Source: Paraburkholderia tagetis (GTDB taxonomy: Bacteria > Pseudomonadota > Gammaproteobacteria > Burkholderiales > Burkholderiaceae). From it: a stretch of DNA of 64,000 bases. Below are positions 49,246 to 58,837 of this stretch, one piece after another. A program made the position numbers and the translations under genes. The notes beneath the pieces were generated by a model that was not told the origin of the DNA, searched no databases, and was given only the letters and a program-made list of their open reading frames with translations. The DNA is taken from positions 248,001 through 312,000 of the forward strand of contig NZ_JAKLJA010000003.1 of assembly GCF_022213065.1 (NCBI RefSeq), in the 5' to 3' direction. The stretch's first letter is position 1; every line of letters starts with the position of its first letter.

Positions 49246-50430
49246 TTACAGCGAATCGAGGATCGTGCGCAGCATCGCCATCATCTGGTCGATTTCTTCG
49301 TTCGTCACGTTGAGCGCGGGCATGAAGCGCAGCAGGTTCGGGCGCGCCGCGTTGAGCAGCAGGCCGTCCGGCTGCATGACGCGCGCCTTTTCGACGATCT
49401 CGGGACCGATATCCTTGCCGAGCAGCAGCGCGCGCAGCAGACCTTCGCCGCGCTCGCCCTGGAAGCCGCGCTCCGCCGACAGTTCCAGCAGCTTCTCGCG
49501 CAGATACTGGCCGCGCGCGCGCACGCCTTCGAGAAAGCCCGGCGCAACCAGTTGCGAGATCACCGAATAGCCCGCAGCCGTCATCAACGGGTTGCCGTTG
49601 TACGTGCCGCCCTGGTCACCCGCCTCGAACACGGTGACTTCCTTCTTCGCGAGCAGCGCCGCGAGCGGCACGCCACCGCCGATGCCCTTGCCTAGCGTCA
49701 TGATGTCCGGCTCGATGCCCGAGAGCTCGTAGGCGAAGAGGGTGCCCGCGCGGCCGCAGCCGCTCTGAACTTCATCGACGATCAGCAAGATGCCGTGCTT
49801 CTTCGTGAGCGCGCGCAGTTCCTGCATGAACTCGCGCGTGGCGGGAATCACGCCGCCTTCGCCCTGGATCGGCTCGAGCATCACCGCGACGGTCTTGCCC
49901 GTGATGAGCTTCTCGACCGAGGCGATGTCGTTCAAGTCGGCCTTCGGGAAGCCCGGCACCTGCGGCGCGTAGATCGTGTCCCAGCCGGGCTTGCCGCTTG
50001 CCGACATGGTGGCGAGCGTGCGGCCGTGGAAGCTGTGGTCGAACGTGATGATCTCGTAGGCGCCGTCGCGGAACTTCTTGCCCCACTTGCGCGCGAGCTT
50101 GATGGCGCCTTCGTTGGCTTCAGCGCCGCTGTTGGCGAAGAACACCTTGTCGAAGCAGCTGTGCTCCGTGAGAAGACCCGCGAGTTTCGCCATCGGCTCG
50201 TTATAGAACGCCGGCGACGGGTTGATGAGCAGGCGGGCCTGCTTTTCCATCGCCTCGATCATGCCTTCGTTGCAGTGTCCGAGGCTGTTGACGGCCCAGC
50301 CCTGGATGAAGTCCAGATATCGCTTGCCTTCGTTGTCGTACAACCACGACCCCTTGCCATGCGTGAAAACGATTTCGGGCCGGTTGGTGATGTACATCAG
50401 CGACTCGATCGGGTACTCGGAAAAATTCAT
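49246..50430 (-). CDS. argD: Acetylornithine/ornithine-type aminotransferase
   Basis: PLP-dependent class III aminotransferase of 394 aa. Key parts: [20 protein letters not shown], the hydrophobic [28 protein letters not shown], the Asp of [13 protein letters not shown] that binds the pyridine nitrogen, and the PLP-binding Lys in [13 protein letters not shown]. It is of the ArgD group in arginine synthesis; closely related succinylornithine or other omega-aminotransferases cannot be fully excluded. It stands alone on the minus strand. Confidence 0.92.
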   Translation of the reverse strand: MNFSEYPIESLMYITNRPEIVFTHGKGSWLYDNEGKRYLDFIQGWAVNSLGHCNEGMIEAMEKQARLLINPSPAFYNEPMAKLAGLLTEHSCFDKVFFANSGAEANEGAIKLARKWGKKFRDGAYEIITFDHSFHGRTLATMSASGKPGWDTIYAPQVPGFPKADLNDIASVEKLITGKTVAVMLEPIQGEGGVIPATREFMQELRALTKKHGILLIVDEVQSGCGRAGTLFAYELSGIEPDIMTLGKGIGGGVPLAALLAKKEVTVFEAGDQGGTYNGNPLMTAAGYSVISQLVAPGFLEGVRARGQYLREKLLELSAERGFQGERGEGLLRALLLGKDIGPEIVEKARVMQPDGLLLNAARPNLLRFMPALNVTNEEIDQMMAMLRTILDSL

Positions 50431-50493
50431 GGCAACGGGCTCCGCACTGGGACTGCAATAAGGGTTGGAAAGAAGCCGTCAAAATCGGCAGAC

Positions 50494-50526
50494 AAACAAA
50501 AAGCCACGGACTTGGCCGTGGCTTTC
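50494..50526 (-). terminator. Minus-strand intrinsic terminator
   Basis: A 10-bp perfect stem (AAAGCCACGG / CCGTGGCTTT) followed on the minus strand by TTTTTGTTTG. It lies about 300 nt beyond the stop of the iron-sulfur reductase gene and 64 nt before the argD start. Confidence 0.85.
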
Positions 50527-50831
50527 GTGATTCGAACTTACCTGCGCGTTGGGGATTCCGTTGGGGATTCAACCCGTGCACAACGCGCGTTCTCGAACTA
50601 AGCCAGGCCCTGGGGAAGGGGCGAGCGGCGACGTCGGAGAGCGGACAGGATGCAGTTCATGGGCGCAAGAATACGACAAGGGCGGCGGCGCTGTAAACCG
50701 TCAATGTGCCGATTTGCTTCGATCGGCCGAAGAATTTTTCATGCCGGTTGGCCGGCACCGTTCGCCGGGGCGCACGAAGGCGGCCGCGACACATGACACA
50801 GGGCAGGCGACGCTGCCTGCCCGCCCGCCGT
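50527..50831. other. Long 3' region of the reductase gene, possible transcribed non-coding RNA
   Basis: No protein frame is credible. The region ends in a minus-strand terminator and contains an inverted pair GCGCGTTG / CAACGCGC around a 12-bp tandem duplication (gttggggattcc twice near 50549-50572). It could be a long 3' untranslated region or a separate small RNA; no promoter of consensus form was found. Confidence 0.3.
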
Positions 50832-51863
50832 TCAAACGGGATTCGCGAGGTCCGCGGCGCTCGTGAACGAGTCCGCGTAGAACTCGTCCTCGGGCAGGCC
50901 GTGATGCTGTGAGAAGTCGCGCTGCGCGGACTCCACCATCACCGGCGCGCCGCACGCGTAGACCTGATAGCCCGAGAGATCGGGCAGGTCCTCGATCACG
51001 GCGCGGTGCACGAAGCCCGTGCGGCCCGTCCAGTTGTCGTCGGCGGCGGGCTCGGAGAGCACCGGCACGAAGCGGAAATTCGGGATGTCCTTCGCCCACT
51101 GTTCGGCGAGATCCATCAGGTACAGGTCCTTCTTCTGGCGCGCGCCCCAGTAGAGCGTCATCGGGCGGTTCAGATTCTTGTGGACCGCGTGCTCGACGAT
51201 CGCCTTGAGCGGAGCGAAGCCGGTGCCCGAGGCGAGCAGCACGATGGGCTTGTCCGAATCCTCGCGCAGGAAGAAGGTGCCGAGCGGCGCCTCGAAGCGC
51301 AGGATGTCGCGCTCCTTCATCTGCGAGAAGACGTGGTCGGTGAACTTGCCGCCCGGCATATGGCGGATGTGCAGTTCGAGCGGACCTTCCTCGTGCGGCG
51401 CGGTGGCCATCGAGTAGCTGCGGCGCGTGCCGTCCTTGAGGATGAATTCGAGGTACTGGCCCGCGAGGTATTGCAGACGCTCGTTGGCGGGCAGTTGCAG
51501 CTTCAGGACGACAACGTCATCGGCGCGGCGCTCGATCGCGGCGATGCGCGTGGGCAGCTTGCGCACCTGGACGTCACCGACGCCCGCTACTTCGCGGACG
51601 TCGATTTCGAGGTCGGTTTGTGCTGTCGCGCAGCAAAAGAGGGCCATGCCGCGCGTCTTCTCGTCGTTCGAGAGCGCCGAAGCGGCGTGCGCGCGCTGCC
51701 CGACTTCGCCGCTGCAGACCGTGCCCTTGCACGAGCCGCACGCACCGTTCTTGCAGCCATACGGCAGGCCGATACCCTGGCGCAGCGCCGCGTTGAGAAT
51801 GGGTTCGTCGGGTTCGACCTGGAACTGCCGGCCGCTTTGCTTGAGCGTTACGTTGAAGACCAT
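50832..51863 (-). CDS. Iron-sulfur flavin reductase (CDP-6-deoxy-glucoseen reductase-like)
   Basis: A 343 aa electron-transfer protein with a plant-type [2Fe-2S] ferredoxin domain (CKNGACGSCKGTVC, with the fourth Cys in FCCATAQ) followed by an FAD domain (RRSYSMATAP) and an NAD domain (LLASGTGFAPLKAIVEHA and VYACGAPVMVESA). The annotation after the ascarylose pathway is inherited; no sugar genes are near, so it more likely serves as a general reductase for an oxygenase or other partner. Divergent from the epimerase-like gene. Confidence 0.9.
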   Translation of the reverse strand: MVFNVTLKQSGRQFQVEPDEPILNAALRQGIGLPYGCKNGACGSCKGTVCSGEVGQRAHAASALSNDEKTRGMALFCCATAQTDLEIDVREVAGVGDVQVRKLPTRIAAIERRADDVVVLKLQLPANERLQYLAGQYLEFILKDGTRRSYSMATAPHEEGPLELHIRHMPGGKFTDHVFSQMKERDILRFEAPLGTFFLREDSDKPIVLLASGTGFAPLKAIVEHAVHKNLNRPMTLYWGARQKKDLYLMDLAEQWAKDIPNFRFVPVLSEPAADDNWTGRTGFVHRAVIEDLPDLSGYQVYACGAPVMVESAQRDFSQHHGLPEDEFYADSFTSAADLANPV

Positions 51864-51981
51864 ATTCGAGAAAGTCGAGAAAGCGTGATCGAAAAAACGT
51901 GAGTCTGAAATCCGGGGATGAGCCTGTTTCGGCCGGTTCAGGCCGTCGCCGGACGGTGCCGGCGGCTAAAATGGGTCCACC

Positions 51982-53043
51982 ATGATTGCCACACGAACCC
52001 TGCGCCGTACGCGCATCCTCATTGTCGGTTGCGGCGACGTCGGCTTGCGCTGTGTTGCCCAGTTGCAGGCGCGGCACGGCCGACCGCGCATCTTCGCGCT
52101 CACGCGCCGCCCGGAGCAGGCTGGCACGTTGCGCGCTGCGGGCGCGGTGCCGGTCGCCGGCGACCTCGACATGCGTGCGCACCTTGCGCGCCTCGCCGGG
52201 CTCGCGAGCGTCGTGCTGCACCTCGCGCCGCCCGCCAAAGACGGCGACGACGACCTGCGCACACGCAGGCTGATTGCGACGCTCAAGGCGCGTCGGCGTT
52301 CTGTGGCGCGGTCTGCCCGAAGCGGGGCGTCGAGCCGTCTGGCCCGGAGCGCGCTCGCACATGCGCCAGGGCTTGCGTTACCGTCCACGTCGCGTCCGAA
52401 AGCATTCTCTATTGTACCCGAGCGTATTCGCTCCACCGCCCGCGCCCACCCGGCGCGTCCGACGCTCGTCTACGCGAGCACCACGGGCGTCTATGGCGAC
52501 TGCGGCGGCGCACGCATCGACGAAACCCGCCCGGTGAGGCCCGCCAACGCGCGCGCGAAACGGCGCGTGGCGGCCGAACAGCAACTACGGCGCGCGACGG
52601 CACGCGGCGCGCTCAGGGCGACCATCGCCCGAATTCCCGGCATCTACGCCGCGAACCGCTTGCCGCTCGCGCGGCTGAAAAAGGGCACGCCGGCACTGAT
52701 CGAGCCGGACGACGTCTACACGAGCCATATCCACGCCGACGATCTCGCGGCCATCCTGCTGCGGCTGGCCACGCACGGGCGTCCGGCGCGCGTCATTCAC
52801 GCGAGCGACGACAGCGAGCTGAAGATGGGGGACTATTTCGATCGCGTGGCGGACGCGTTCGGTCTCGCGCGCGCACCGCGCGTCGAACGCAAGCAGGCCG
52901 AGCGGGAACTCGACCCGACACTGCTTTCTTTCATGCGGGAATCGCGCCGGCTCGCGAACACGCGGCTCAAGCGCGAACTGCGCGCGCGCCTGCGCTATCC
53001 CGATGTGGATGCCTTTTTGCGCACGCTGCCGCCGCACCCATAA
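51982..53043 (+). CDS. NAD(P)-dependent epimerase/dehydratase-like protein
   Basis: A 353 aa extended short-chain dehydrogenase-like protein. The Rossmann start is ILIVGCGDVGLRCVAQL, and later parts LVYASTTGVYGDCGG, IARIPGIYAANRLPL and IHADDLAAILLRL fit the atypical SDR group that includes YeeZ. Between about residues 95 and 150 there is an arginine/serine/alanine-rich low-complexity insert where related proteins are shorter. The active-site YxxxK is degenerate, so catalysis is uncertain. Confidence 0.8.
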   Translation: MIATRTLRRTRILIVGCGDVGLRCVAQLQARHGRPRIFALTRRPEQAGTLRAAGAVPVAGDLDMRAHLARLAGLASVVLHLAPPAKDGDDDLRTRRLIATLKARRRSVARSARSGASSRLARSALAHAPGLALPSTSRPKAFSIVPERIRSTARAHPARPTLVYASTTGVYGDCGGARIDETRPVRPANARAKRRVAAEQQLRRATARGALRATIARIPGIYAANRLPLARLKKGTPALIEPDDVYTSHIHADDLAAILLRLATHGRPARVIHASDDSELKMGDYFDRVADAFGLARAPRVERKQAERELDPTLLSFMRESRRLANTRLKRELRARLRYPDVDAFLRTLPPHP

Positions 53044-53077
53044 GCCTTGGGCCGGCGGCGCGGCGCAAGCATGCCGT

Positions 53078-53266
53078 TCACGTGATTGCCGGCAGCGCTT
53101 CGAGCAGGAGGAAGCAGAACAGGGCCCCGATGAGCGCCCCGATCAGATTGGGATGGTATTGATGCCGGAAATGCATCGACGCCAGCAAGCCGCCGATCAG
53201 AATTGCCCCCAGCGCCATGAATGCCATCAACACGAAAGAGATTTCGAATGACCCGTTGATGATCAT
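53078..53266 (-). CDS. Small two-helix membrane protein
   Basis: A 62 aa protein starting MIINGSFEISFVLMAFMALG, with two hydrophobic segments (about 8-30 and 42-58) joined by a short loop with HFRHQYHPN. AAGGAGGGG stands just before the ATG at 53266, a strong binding site that decides the start over the longer frame to 53350. No recognised family. It lies between the epimerase-like gene and rsuA, separated from rsuA by about 155 nt. Confidence 0.7.
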   Translation of the reverse strand: MIINGSFEISFVLMAFMALGAILIGGLLASMHFRHQYHPNLIGALIGALFCFLLLEALPAIT

Positions 53267-53420
53267 GATGCCCCTCCTTGCAACTTGTAATCGTTCTTGA
53301 AACGAGTATAGAGCGGAACCTCCGGAAGGGCATGTTGCGGCGCGGCGCAAACAGGGTCAATTTGGCGCGTCTGGTGGGCGAGCGCACACTGGGTCAGCCC
53401 TGTGCGGTGCGCGCCGTGGT

Positions 53421-54128
53421 TTACCCCGTGTTGCGCAGCGCGCCGAGCGCGGCTGCATCGAGCCATTTCCATGCGCCCGGGGCGAGATCCGCAGGCAGCG
53501 CGAAGCCGCCGATGCGCTCGCGATGCAGCGCCTCCACACGATTGCCCGCCGCGGCAACCATGCGTTTGACCTGGTGGTACTTGCCTTCGAGCACGCTCAG
53601 CTCGAGCTCGTGCTCGCCGCGCGCGTGCGCGGCCACGGCGGCGCTGGGCTCGCGTTCGCCGTGCAGCAGGACGCCTTCGCGCAGCGAGCGCAACTGCGTC
53701 TCGTCGAGCGCATGGCGCGTGGTGGCCACGTAGATCTTGGGCACCTTGCGTTTGGGCGAAGTGAAAGCGTGCACGAACTGGCCGTCGTCGGAGAGGAGCA
53801 GCAGGCCGGTCGTGTCCTGATCGAGGCGCCCCACGCATTGCACGTTGCGCGCGACGAACTGCGGCGGCAGCAGATGAAACACGCTCAGATGATGCTGCGG
53901 GTCGCGCGAGCACTCGTAGCCCACGGGCTTGTTCAGCGCGAGGTAGGCGCGCGCGTGAAACGGCCAGGGCGCGCCGTCGACGCTGAACACCAGGCCTTCG
54001 GTATCGAAGTCGGCGAGCGGATCGGTGCAGGGTGCGTCCGCGACGGCCACGCGCGCGTCGAGGATCAGGCCACGACACTGGCGGCGCGTGCCGAAACCTT
54101 GGGTAAAGAGAATGCTTTCGAGATTCAT
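53421..54128 (-). CDS. rsuA: 16S rRNA pseudouridine(516) synthase
   Basis: A 235 aa RsuA-family synthase with an S4 RNA-binding domain at the N-terminus (LESILFTQGFGTRRQCRGLI) and the catalytic domain: ALNKPVGYECSRDPQHHLSVF, the catalytic Asp in VGRLDQDTTGLLLLSDDG, and EGKYHQVKRMVAAAGNRVEALHRERIGG. It would make the single pseudouridine of 16S rRNA. It appears monocistronic. Confidence 0.93.
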   Translation of the reverse strand: MNLESILFTQGFGTRRQCRGLILDARVAVADAPCTDPLADFDTEGLVFSVDGAPWPFHARAYLALNKPVGYECSRDPQHHLSVFHLLPPQFVARNVQCVGRLDQDTTGLLLLSDDGQFVHAFTSPKRKVPKIYVATTRHALDETQLRSLREGVLLHGEREPSAAVAAHARGEHELELSVLEGKYHQVKRMVAAAGNRVEALHRERIGGFALPADLAPGAWKWLDAAALGALRNTG

Positions 54129-54403
54129 GGCGGGACGCCGACGGCTATAAACCGCTGCATTTTAGCGAACGCCGGCGTGCCGCCCGTTCGTGAGCCCCCA
54201 GTGTGCTCGAAGCGGGCTCGAAACGACGACGCGGGCGCGTCTTTCCGGTGGGCCGCCGAGCTGGCGAATAATGACTCGTGCCCCATATGGGTCCGGGTTG
54301 AGATGCTTCACGGCGCACCACGCGAGGATGGCGTAACGTAACGCGATGACCCGGCCGATGCGTGCGTCGCGCGCAGTGCCTGGCAGCTCACGAGGAGAAC
54401 GGC

Positions 54404-56122
54404 ATGGCGAAGACGATCGCGGACTTTCTGGCCAAAACGCTCGAAGCGGTGGGCGTCGAACGCATCTGGGGCGTGACCGGCGACAGTCTGAACGGACTTT
54501 CCGCAAGCCTGCGCAAGCTCGGCACGATCCGCTGGATGCATACGCGGCACGAGGAAGTCGCCGCGTTCGCGGCGGGCGCGGAAGCCGCTGCAACTGGCCG
54601 GCTGGCGGTATGCGCGGGCAGTTGCGGCCCCGGCAACCTGCATCTCATCAACGGCCTGTACGACTGCCATCGCAATCACACACCAGTGCTGGCGATTGCC
54701 GCGCACATTCCGTCGACGGAGATCGGCCTTGGCTACTTTCAGGAAACCCACCCGACCGATATCTTTCGCGAATGCGCCCATTACGTGGAACTCGTGACCA
54801 ACGCGGCGCAGTTTCCGCGCGTTCTCGCCACGGCGCTGCGCACCGCCATCGACAAGAAGGGCGTGGCCGTGATCGTTCTGCCCGGCGACGTGGCGCTGCT
54901 CGACGGCCCCGAGGAAGAGGCGGCCTGGGCGCAGCACACGCGGCCCGCGACGCTGCCGGCTTCCACGGACATCGACCGGCTGGCGGACCTGCTCAACCGC
55001 TCGGAGGCCGTCACGCTATTGTGCGGCAGCGGCTGCAAGGGCGCACACGACGAAGTGGTGGCGTTCGCCGCCGCCCTCGGCGCGCCGACCGTGCACGCGC
55101 TGCGGGGCAAGCAATACGTCGAATGGGATAACCCATACGACGTGGGCATGACGGGGCTAATTGGCTTCAGCTCCGGTTACCACGCGATGATGTCGTGCGA
55201 CACGCTCGTGATGCTCGGCACCGATTTTCCGTATCGCAACTTCTATCCCGAACACGCGAATATCGTGCAGATCGACCTCAACGCGGCGGCGCTTGGCAAG
55301 CGCGCGCCGCTCACGCTCGGGTTGATCGGCGACGTGCGCGAGACCTTGCGCGCGCTCACGCCGCGGCTCACGCGCAAGACCGATCGCCGTTTCCTCGAAC
55401 GCGCGCGCGAGCACTATGCGAATGCTCGCAAGGGACTCGACGACCTTGCTCGCCCGGCGCCCGCAGGCAAGCCACTGCATCCGCAATACGTGACCTCGCG
55501 CATCGACGCGCTTGCCGCCGACGACGCAATCTTCGCAGTCGACGTCGGCACGCCCACGCTCTGGGCCGCGCGCTACTTGACGATGAACGGGCGCCGCCGC
55601 CTGCACGGCTCGTTCAACCACGGCTCGATGGCGAACGCGATGCCACAGGCGCTCGGCGCTCAGGCTGCGCATGTCGGGCGCCAGGTGATTTCGCTCTCCG
55701 GCGATGGCGGCCTTTCAATGTTGCTCGGCGACATTCTCACGGCGCGCCAGCTCGACTTGCCGATCAAGATCGTCGTCCTGAACAACGGCTCGCTGGGGTT
55801 CGTCGCGATGGAGATGAAGGCGGGTGGCTACGTGGAGACAGGCACCGATCTCGTGGCGACCAATTTCGCCGATATCGCAAAAGGCGCGGGGCTCTTCAGC
55901 GTGCGCGTGGAGACGTCGGAAGCGCTCGACGACGCGTTGCGCGAGGCGTTCGCGCATGACGGCCCGGCGCTCGTGGACGTGGTGACGACCCGGCACGAGC
56001 TGGCGATGCCGCCCAAGCTCCAGTGGGCGCAGGCGAAAGGGTTCAGCCTTTACATGCTGCGTGCGGTGCTGAGCGGGCGAGGCGATGAAGTGGTGGAGCT
56101 CGCGCAGACCAACTTGCGCTGA
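54404..56122 (+). CDS. poxB: Thiamin-diphosphate pyruvate oxidase/dehydrogenase (PoxB type)
   Basis: Peripheral membrane flavoenzyme of 572 aa that turns pyruvate into acetate and CO2, passing electrons to quinone. The pyrimidine domain has the catalytic Glu in [17 protein letters not shown]; the TPP motif begins [14 protein letters not shown] and ends with the Asn of [12 protein letters not shown], and the middle domain binds FAD. The C-terminal segment ([19 protein letters not shown]) resembles the membrane-binding peptide. GAGGAG precedes ATG 54404; an in-frame GTG lies at 54362. A strong terminator follows. Confidence 0.93.
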   Translation: MAKTIADFLAKTLEAVGVERIWGVTGDSLNGLSASLRKLGTIRWMHTRHEEVAAFAAGAEAAATGRLAVCAGSCGPGNLHLINGLYDCHRNHTPVLAIAAHIPSTEIGLGYFQETHPTDIFRECAHYVELVTNAAQFPRVLATALRTAIDKKGVAVIVLPGDVALLDGPEEEAAWAQHTRPATLPASTDIDRLADLLNRSEAVTLLCGSGCKGAHDEVVAFAAALGAPTVHALRGKQYVEWDNPYDVGMTGLIGFSSGYHAMMSCDTLVMLGTDFPYRNFYPEHANIVQIDLNAAALGKRAPLTLGLIGDVRETLRALTPRLTRKTDRRFLERAREHYANARKGLDDLARPAPAGKPLHPQYVTSRIDALAADDAIFAVDVGTPTLWAARYLTMNGRRRLHGSFNHGSMANAMPQALGAQAAHVGRQVISLSGDGGLSMLLGDILTARQLDLPIKIVVLNNGSLGFVAMEMKAGGYVETGTDLVATNFADIAKGAGLFSVRVETSEALDDALREAFAHDGPALVDVVTTRHELAMPPKLQWAQAKGFSLYMLRAVLSGRGDEVVELAQTNLR

Positions 56123-56167
56123 CTGATGGATGCCGCAGGGATGCCGCGGCATTCCCGCGCGCCGGAA

Positions 56168-56208
56168 ACAAAAAACCCGCGAAGCCTGGTGCTGTCGCGG
56201 GTTTTTGC
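56168..56208 (+). terminator. Intrinsic terminator of poxB
   Basis: Stem AAAACCCGCGA / TCGCGGGTTTT with a 12-nt loop, followed by a T-run. It marks the end of the core gene block; beyond it the element-like region begins. Confidence 0.9.
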
Positions 56209-56287
56209 AAATCGGCGGAGATCGCCGGAATATTCTTTGGTGCTCGGGCCGGAATGGAATAACTGTGACAAAGCATTGAAGAACAAG

Positions 56288-56516
56288 GGAGTCGTGATTT
56301 CGTACATTCAGAAAACCCCCAAAACAACCCCATATGATGCCCGCTGGCCTGTTATCTCCATTCAGAACAAAGCCGACATCGTCCCACCACGACAGCCGGT
56401 TGTTGCTCGTCGGGATATATGTGAGGAACGAACAAGCCCTGTCTGAGTCGCCATGGATGGTTGCGGTGGTACTCGCGCGCCGCGCGGCGCAGGCTTTCCA
56501 GGTGGTGATTTTTCAT
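56288..56516 (-). pseudogene. Frameshifted hypothetical protein fragment
   Basis: The minus strand starts at ATG 56516 with MKNHHLESLRRAAREYHRNH and continues PWRLRQGLFVPHIYPDE; then the natural text moves to another frame, NNRLSWWDDVGFVLNGDNRP and AGIIWG. Together they look like one protein broken by a one-base indel near 56405-56425 and cut short at its C-terminal side. Comparable phrases (WWDDVGFxLNG) occur in hypothetical proteins of Burkholderia elements, from memory. The 81 nt up to the next gene hold nothing else. Confidence 0.4.
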
Positions 56517-56597
56517 TCGTCGAAGCGAGTTAAAAAAACGCCCGGGAAGGTCCCGGCTCATTCGGTGCGCGACGTCATCGTGCACCCGTTGCTAGCC

Positions 56598-57308
56598 CTA
56601 CCGATATACCGCGCCGTATCGCAGGAACAAGTGCAACTGCGCGGGCCGCGTGGCACCGCAGATGCGCCGGAAGCGAACAGGGGCACGCCTACGAAGCAGT
56701 CTGCCTGGGCGGGGCTGAAAATCCGGCGGAATGCTCGTCACGCCGTCGAACACGGACGGCTGAAGGCGAGCCACAGTTTCCACCCGTATGCGCCGTACCT
56801 TGAGTGTTTTCGGCGCGATGGCGAAATATCTGGCGATTGCGCCGCTATCGCCGTCGAACTGATCGAACACGTGGTAGTACGCGACTGCCTCCGAGAAGCG
56901 GGTATGAATCACACGCTCCACTTCGGCTGCGTCTTCCGCCAGTTCCATCGCAACCTCGGGTTCGTAGAATTGCGGACCCTCGAGGCGGGCAGACACTGCA
57001 TTTTTGCTGAATTTGCCGTCATCGTCTTGTTCTTCCTGATCGAGCCGCACTGCAAAGCGCATTGCACGGTTCACAAAGCGACCGAACAGCTTGTGCAGCC
57101 GCGCGACAACCGTCTCCTGCAAATCTGCATCCTCGGGCTCGACCGTGCCGCCGCGTTCCGTCTTGATCTCTTTCGCGATGATCCACGCTTCGCTTTTGAG
57201 GTCGTCGACCGAGTGTTCGCCTTGCGTCAGCCCTGCGATCTGCCGCAAATGCTTCAGCATCGGTGGGATGAGCCGCTCAAAGAAGAACGCTTCGTCTCGC
57301 TGAGCCAT
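56598..57308 (-). CDS. Hypothetical protein of the mobile element, C-terminus doubtful
   Basis: A 236 aa frame that reads well up to about residue 195: MAQRDEAFFFERLIPPMLKH, an acidic and helical middle (EEQDDDGKFSKNAVSARLEG), and FDGDSGAIARYFAIAPKTLKVR, which looks like a helix-turn-helix or sigma-like C-terminal helix. The last 45 residues are arginine-rich (RLLRRRAPVRFRR) and unlike the rest, suggesting a frameshift near residue 195 or a natural basic tail. No known function; DNA binding is conceivable. It is preceded by no strong promoter. Confidence 0.55.
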   Translation of the reverse strand: MAQRDEAFFFERLIPPMLKHLRQIAGLTQGEHSVDDLKSEAWIIAKEIKTERGGTVEPEDADLQETVVARLHKLFGRFVNRAMRFAVRLDQEEQDDDGKFSKNAVSARLEGPQFYEPEVAMELAEDAAEVERVIHTRFSEAVAYYHVFDQFDGDSGAIARYFAIAPKTLKVRRIRVETVARLQPSVFDGVTSIPPDFQPRPGRLLRRRAPVRFRRICGATRPAQLHLFLRYGAVYR

Positions 57309-57451
57309 TTGGTATCCAGGAGAAAGTGCTCAGGTCAGATCGACCAGTTCGGCAATGCGCGGCGTCGCCTTCTTCTCAAGCGTTGCGCCTGGCAAGGCTC
57401 GACGGGTTTACGGGCCGCGTCTGGTGGTCTGGGCTGCGCCGATTCTAGCGT

Positions 57452-57988
57452 TTACTGGCGTGGTGCCGCCTCGCCTCGGGGAACTTCACTTGATCCGTGA
57501 GAGCTATTCGCACGTCTCGTAGTCGAGTGCATGACAGCCTGAGCAGGCGGTATCTTGTCCAACTGAGCTTTGAAACGCGAGTGCCAGCGAACCGCGAAAA
57601 ACAAACAAACCGCGAAAAACACGGTGCAGGCGATCGAAATGTGCGCGACCAGCAGTGCAAACCCAATTATCAGTCCGCTAACACCGACAATGATGGCGCG
57701 CCCGGAGAAGTCCTCGGCGAGAACGATGTGACCGATATGTAGTTCGCTTCCCTTATGAAGGACAAGGATGCGTTCGAGCACAACGAGCCCGAAGGCGATC
57801 GTTGACAAAACTAGCGAGCAACACGTGACCGTTGTTAGGAGGCCATGTGGTTGGGCCGCGATGAGGGCCAGGAGCGAAGCGGCAGAGAATCCGAGCAGTC
57901 CGCTATGGAGCCCTAACAGCAATCCCTCCCGTTGCTGTGCCTCGTTCTGGAGTTCAGCCAATTGCTCAACCTTGGATCGATCGCCCAT
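57452..57988 (-). CDS. Hypothetical membrane protein
   Basis: A 178 aa protein with four hydrophobic segments, roughly GLLGFSAASLLALIAAQ, TTVTCCSLVLSTIAFGLVVL, AIIVGVSGLIIGFALLVAH and IACTVFFAVCLFFAV, after a charged N-terminus (MGDRSKVEQLAELQNEAQQR). The C-terminal 45 residues are hydrophilic. No family is recognised. It belongs to the low-GC element-like region between the two larger pseudogenes. Confidence 0.6.
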   Translation of the reverse strand: MGDRSKVEQLAELQNEAQQREGLLLGLHSGLLGFSAASLLALIAAQPHGLLTTVTCCSLVLSTIAFGLVVLERILVLHKGSELHIGHIVLAEDFSGRAIIVGVSGLIIGFALLVAHISIACTVFFAVCLFFAVRWHSRFKAQLDKIPPAQAVMHSTTRRANSSHGSSEVPRGEAAPRQ

Positions 57989-58059
57989 GTTTTGCGTCCT
58001 TAGATTGCTGACCTCTCCGTATAAGCGATCCGACGTGAAATACGCAAGCGCTCGATCTG

Positions 58060-58696
58060 CTAGGGTTTGCGTATGCGCGTAACGAGAGTGGGAAGTGGTT
58101 GCCAGCCAAGCAGGCGGCGTGTAGTTTCCATCAGCGCCAGATTACGGGCCTCCGCGATTCGATCCAACTCGTCCCAGCCGCTGGCGCGTGGCGCGCGTCA
58201 TTCGCTTGCCGGACCTCGATCTTGCCCTGCCTGCGCCAACGGCGATCAATCAGGCCATCGGATTGGCTCGGGTAGGCGAGCCCGAGGCATCGGCGGCACG
58301 CAACCCACCGCGAAACAAGAGAATCGCCACGCGCTGCCGACAGGCTGGACATTCGAACCAGACGCGCGATCCGCCGTAGTTGCAGGGCGTTGTGCGCAGA
58401 TCGACGCGCTGTTTGACGGGCTCGCCGCCGATAGCGTAGGAGAAGATCAGCCCGCGATTGTGCGTGCGGATACCAATCGTCGACATGGGCTTGCCGGCTT
58501 CGTCCGTCCACTGCCAGCAGTAGGCAAGCCCCGGCCGCAGCATGTGTTCACGATGCAGTCTGCGCACGTCGATCGAGTGCAAGCCGCTCGTTTTCGCTCT
58601 TGTACCTGGCCGGCCTGCGCCGTATCTCATTCCGCCGCGCATTGGACCTCCATAGAATACGAAATCGTCAGCTTGAGAGCGTTTGCTGACCCGCAT
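58060..58696 (-). pseudogene. Zinc-ribbon hypothetical protein with two single-base deletions
   Basis: Three frames join into one protein. Frame 1 from ATG 58696 (MRVSKRSQADDFVFYGGP) runs through MRYGAGRPGTRAKTSG and GGSRVWFECPACRQRVAILL. After one deleted base near 58305, frame 2 gives WVACRRCLGLAYPSQSDG with RRWRRQGKIEVRQAND. After another near 58190, frame 3 gives WDELDRIAEARNLALMETT and RRLLGWQPLPTLVTRIRKP to TAG 58060. CPAC and CRRC would form a zinc ribbon. This pattern is common in phage and island proteins of proteobacteria. Both indels shift the frame the same way, consistent with decay. Confidence 0.55.
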
Positions 58697-58837
58697 CGTC
58701 GTTGTGCACATTCGAGTGTCCGGCCCCGTCTGGTGAGGCGTTCGAACTGTGGATGGCGCGGCTTCCGCCCGTTTTGAAAACACCCGGAAATCAAACATGA
58801 ACATTGATCGCGCCGAACAAAGTTTCTTCCGCCCGTC

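Noticed and set aside
50540..50720. 6S RNA gene on the minus strand
   Set aside because: A long stem of the right shape can be drawn only with competing pairings, and no conserved 6S bubble sequence was recognised; kept only as a possible small RNA region.
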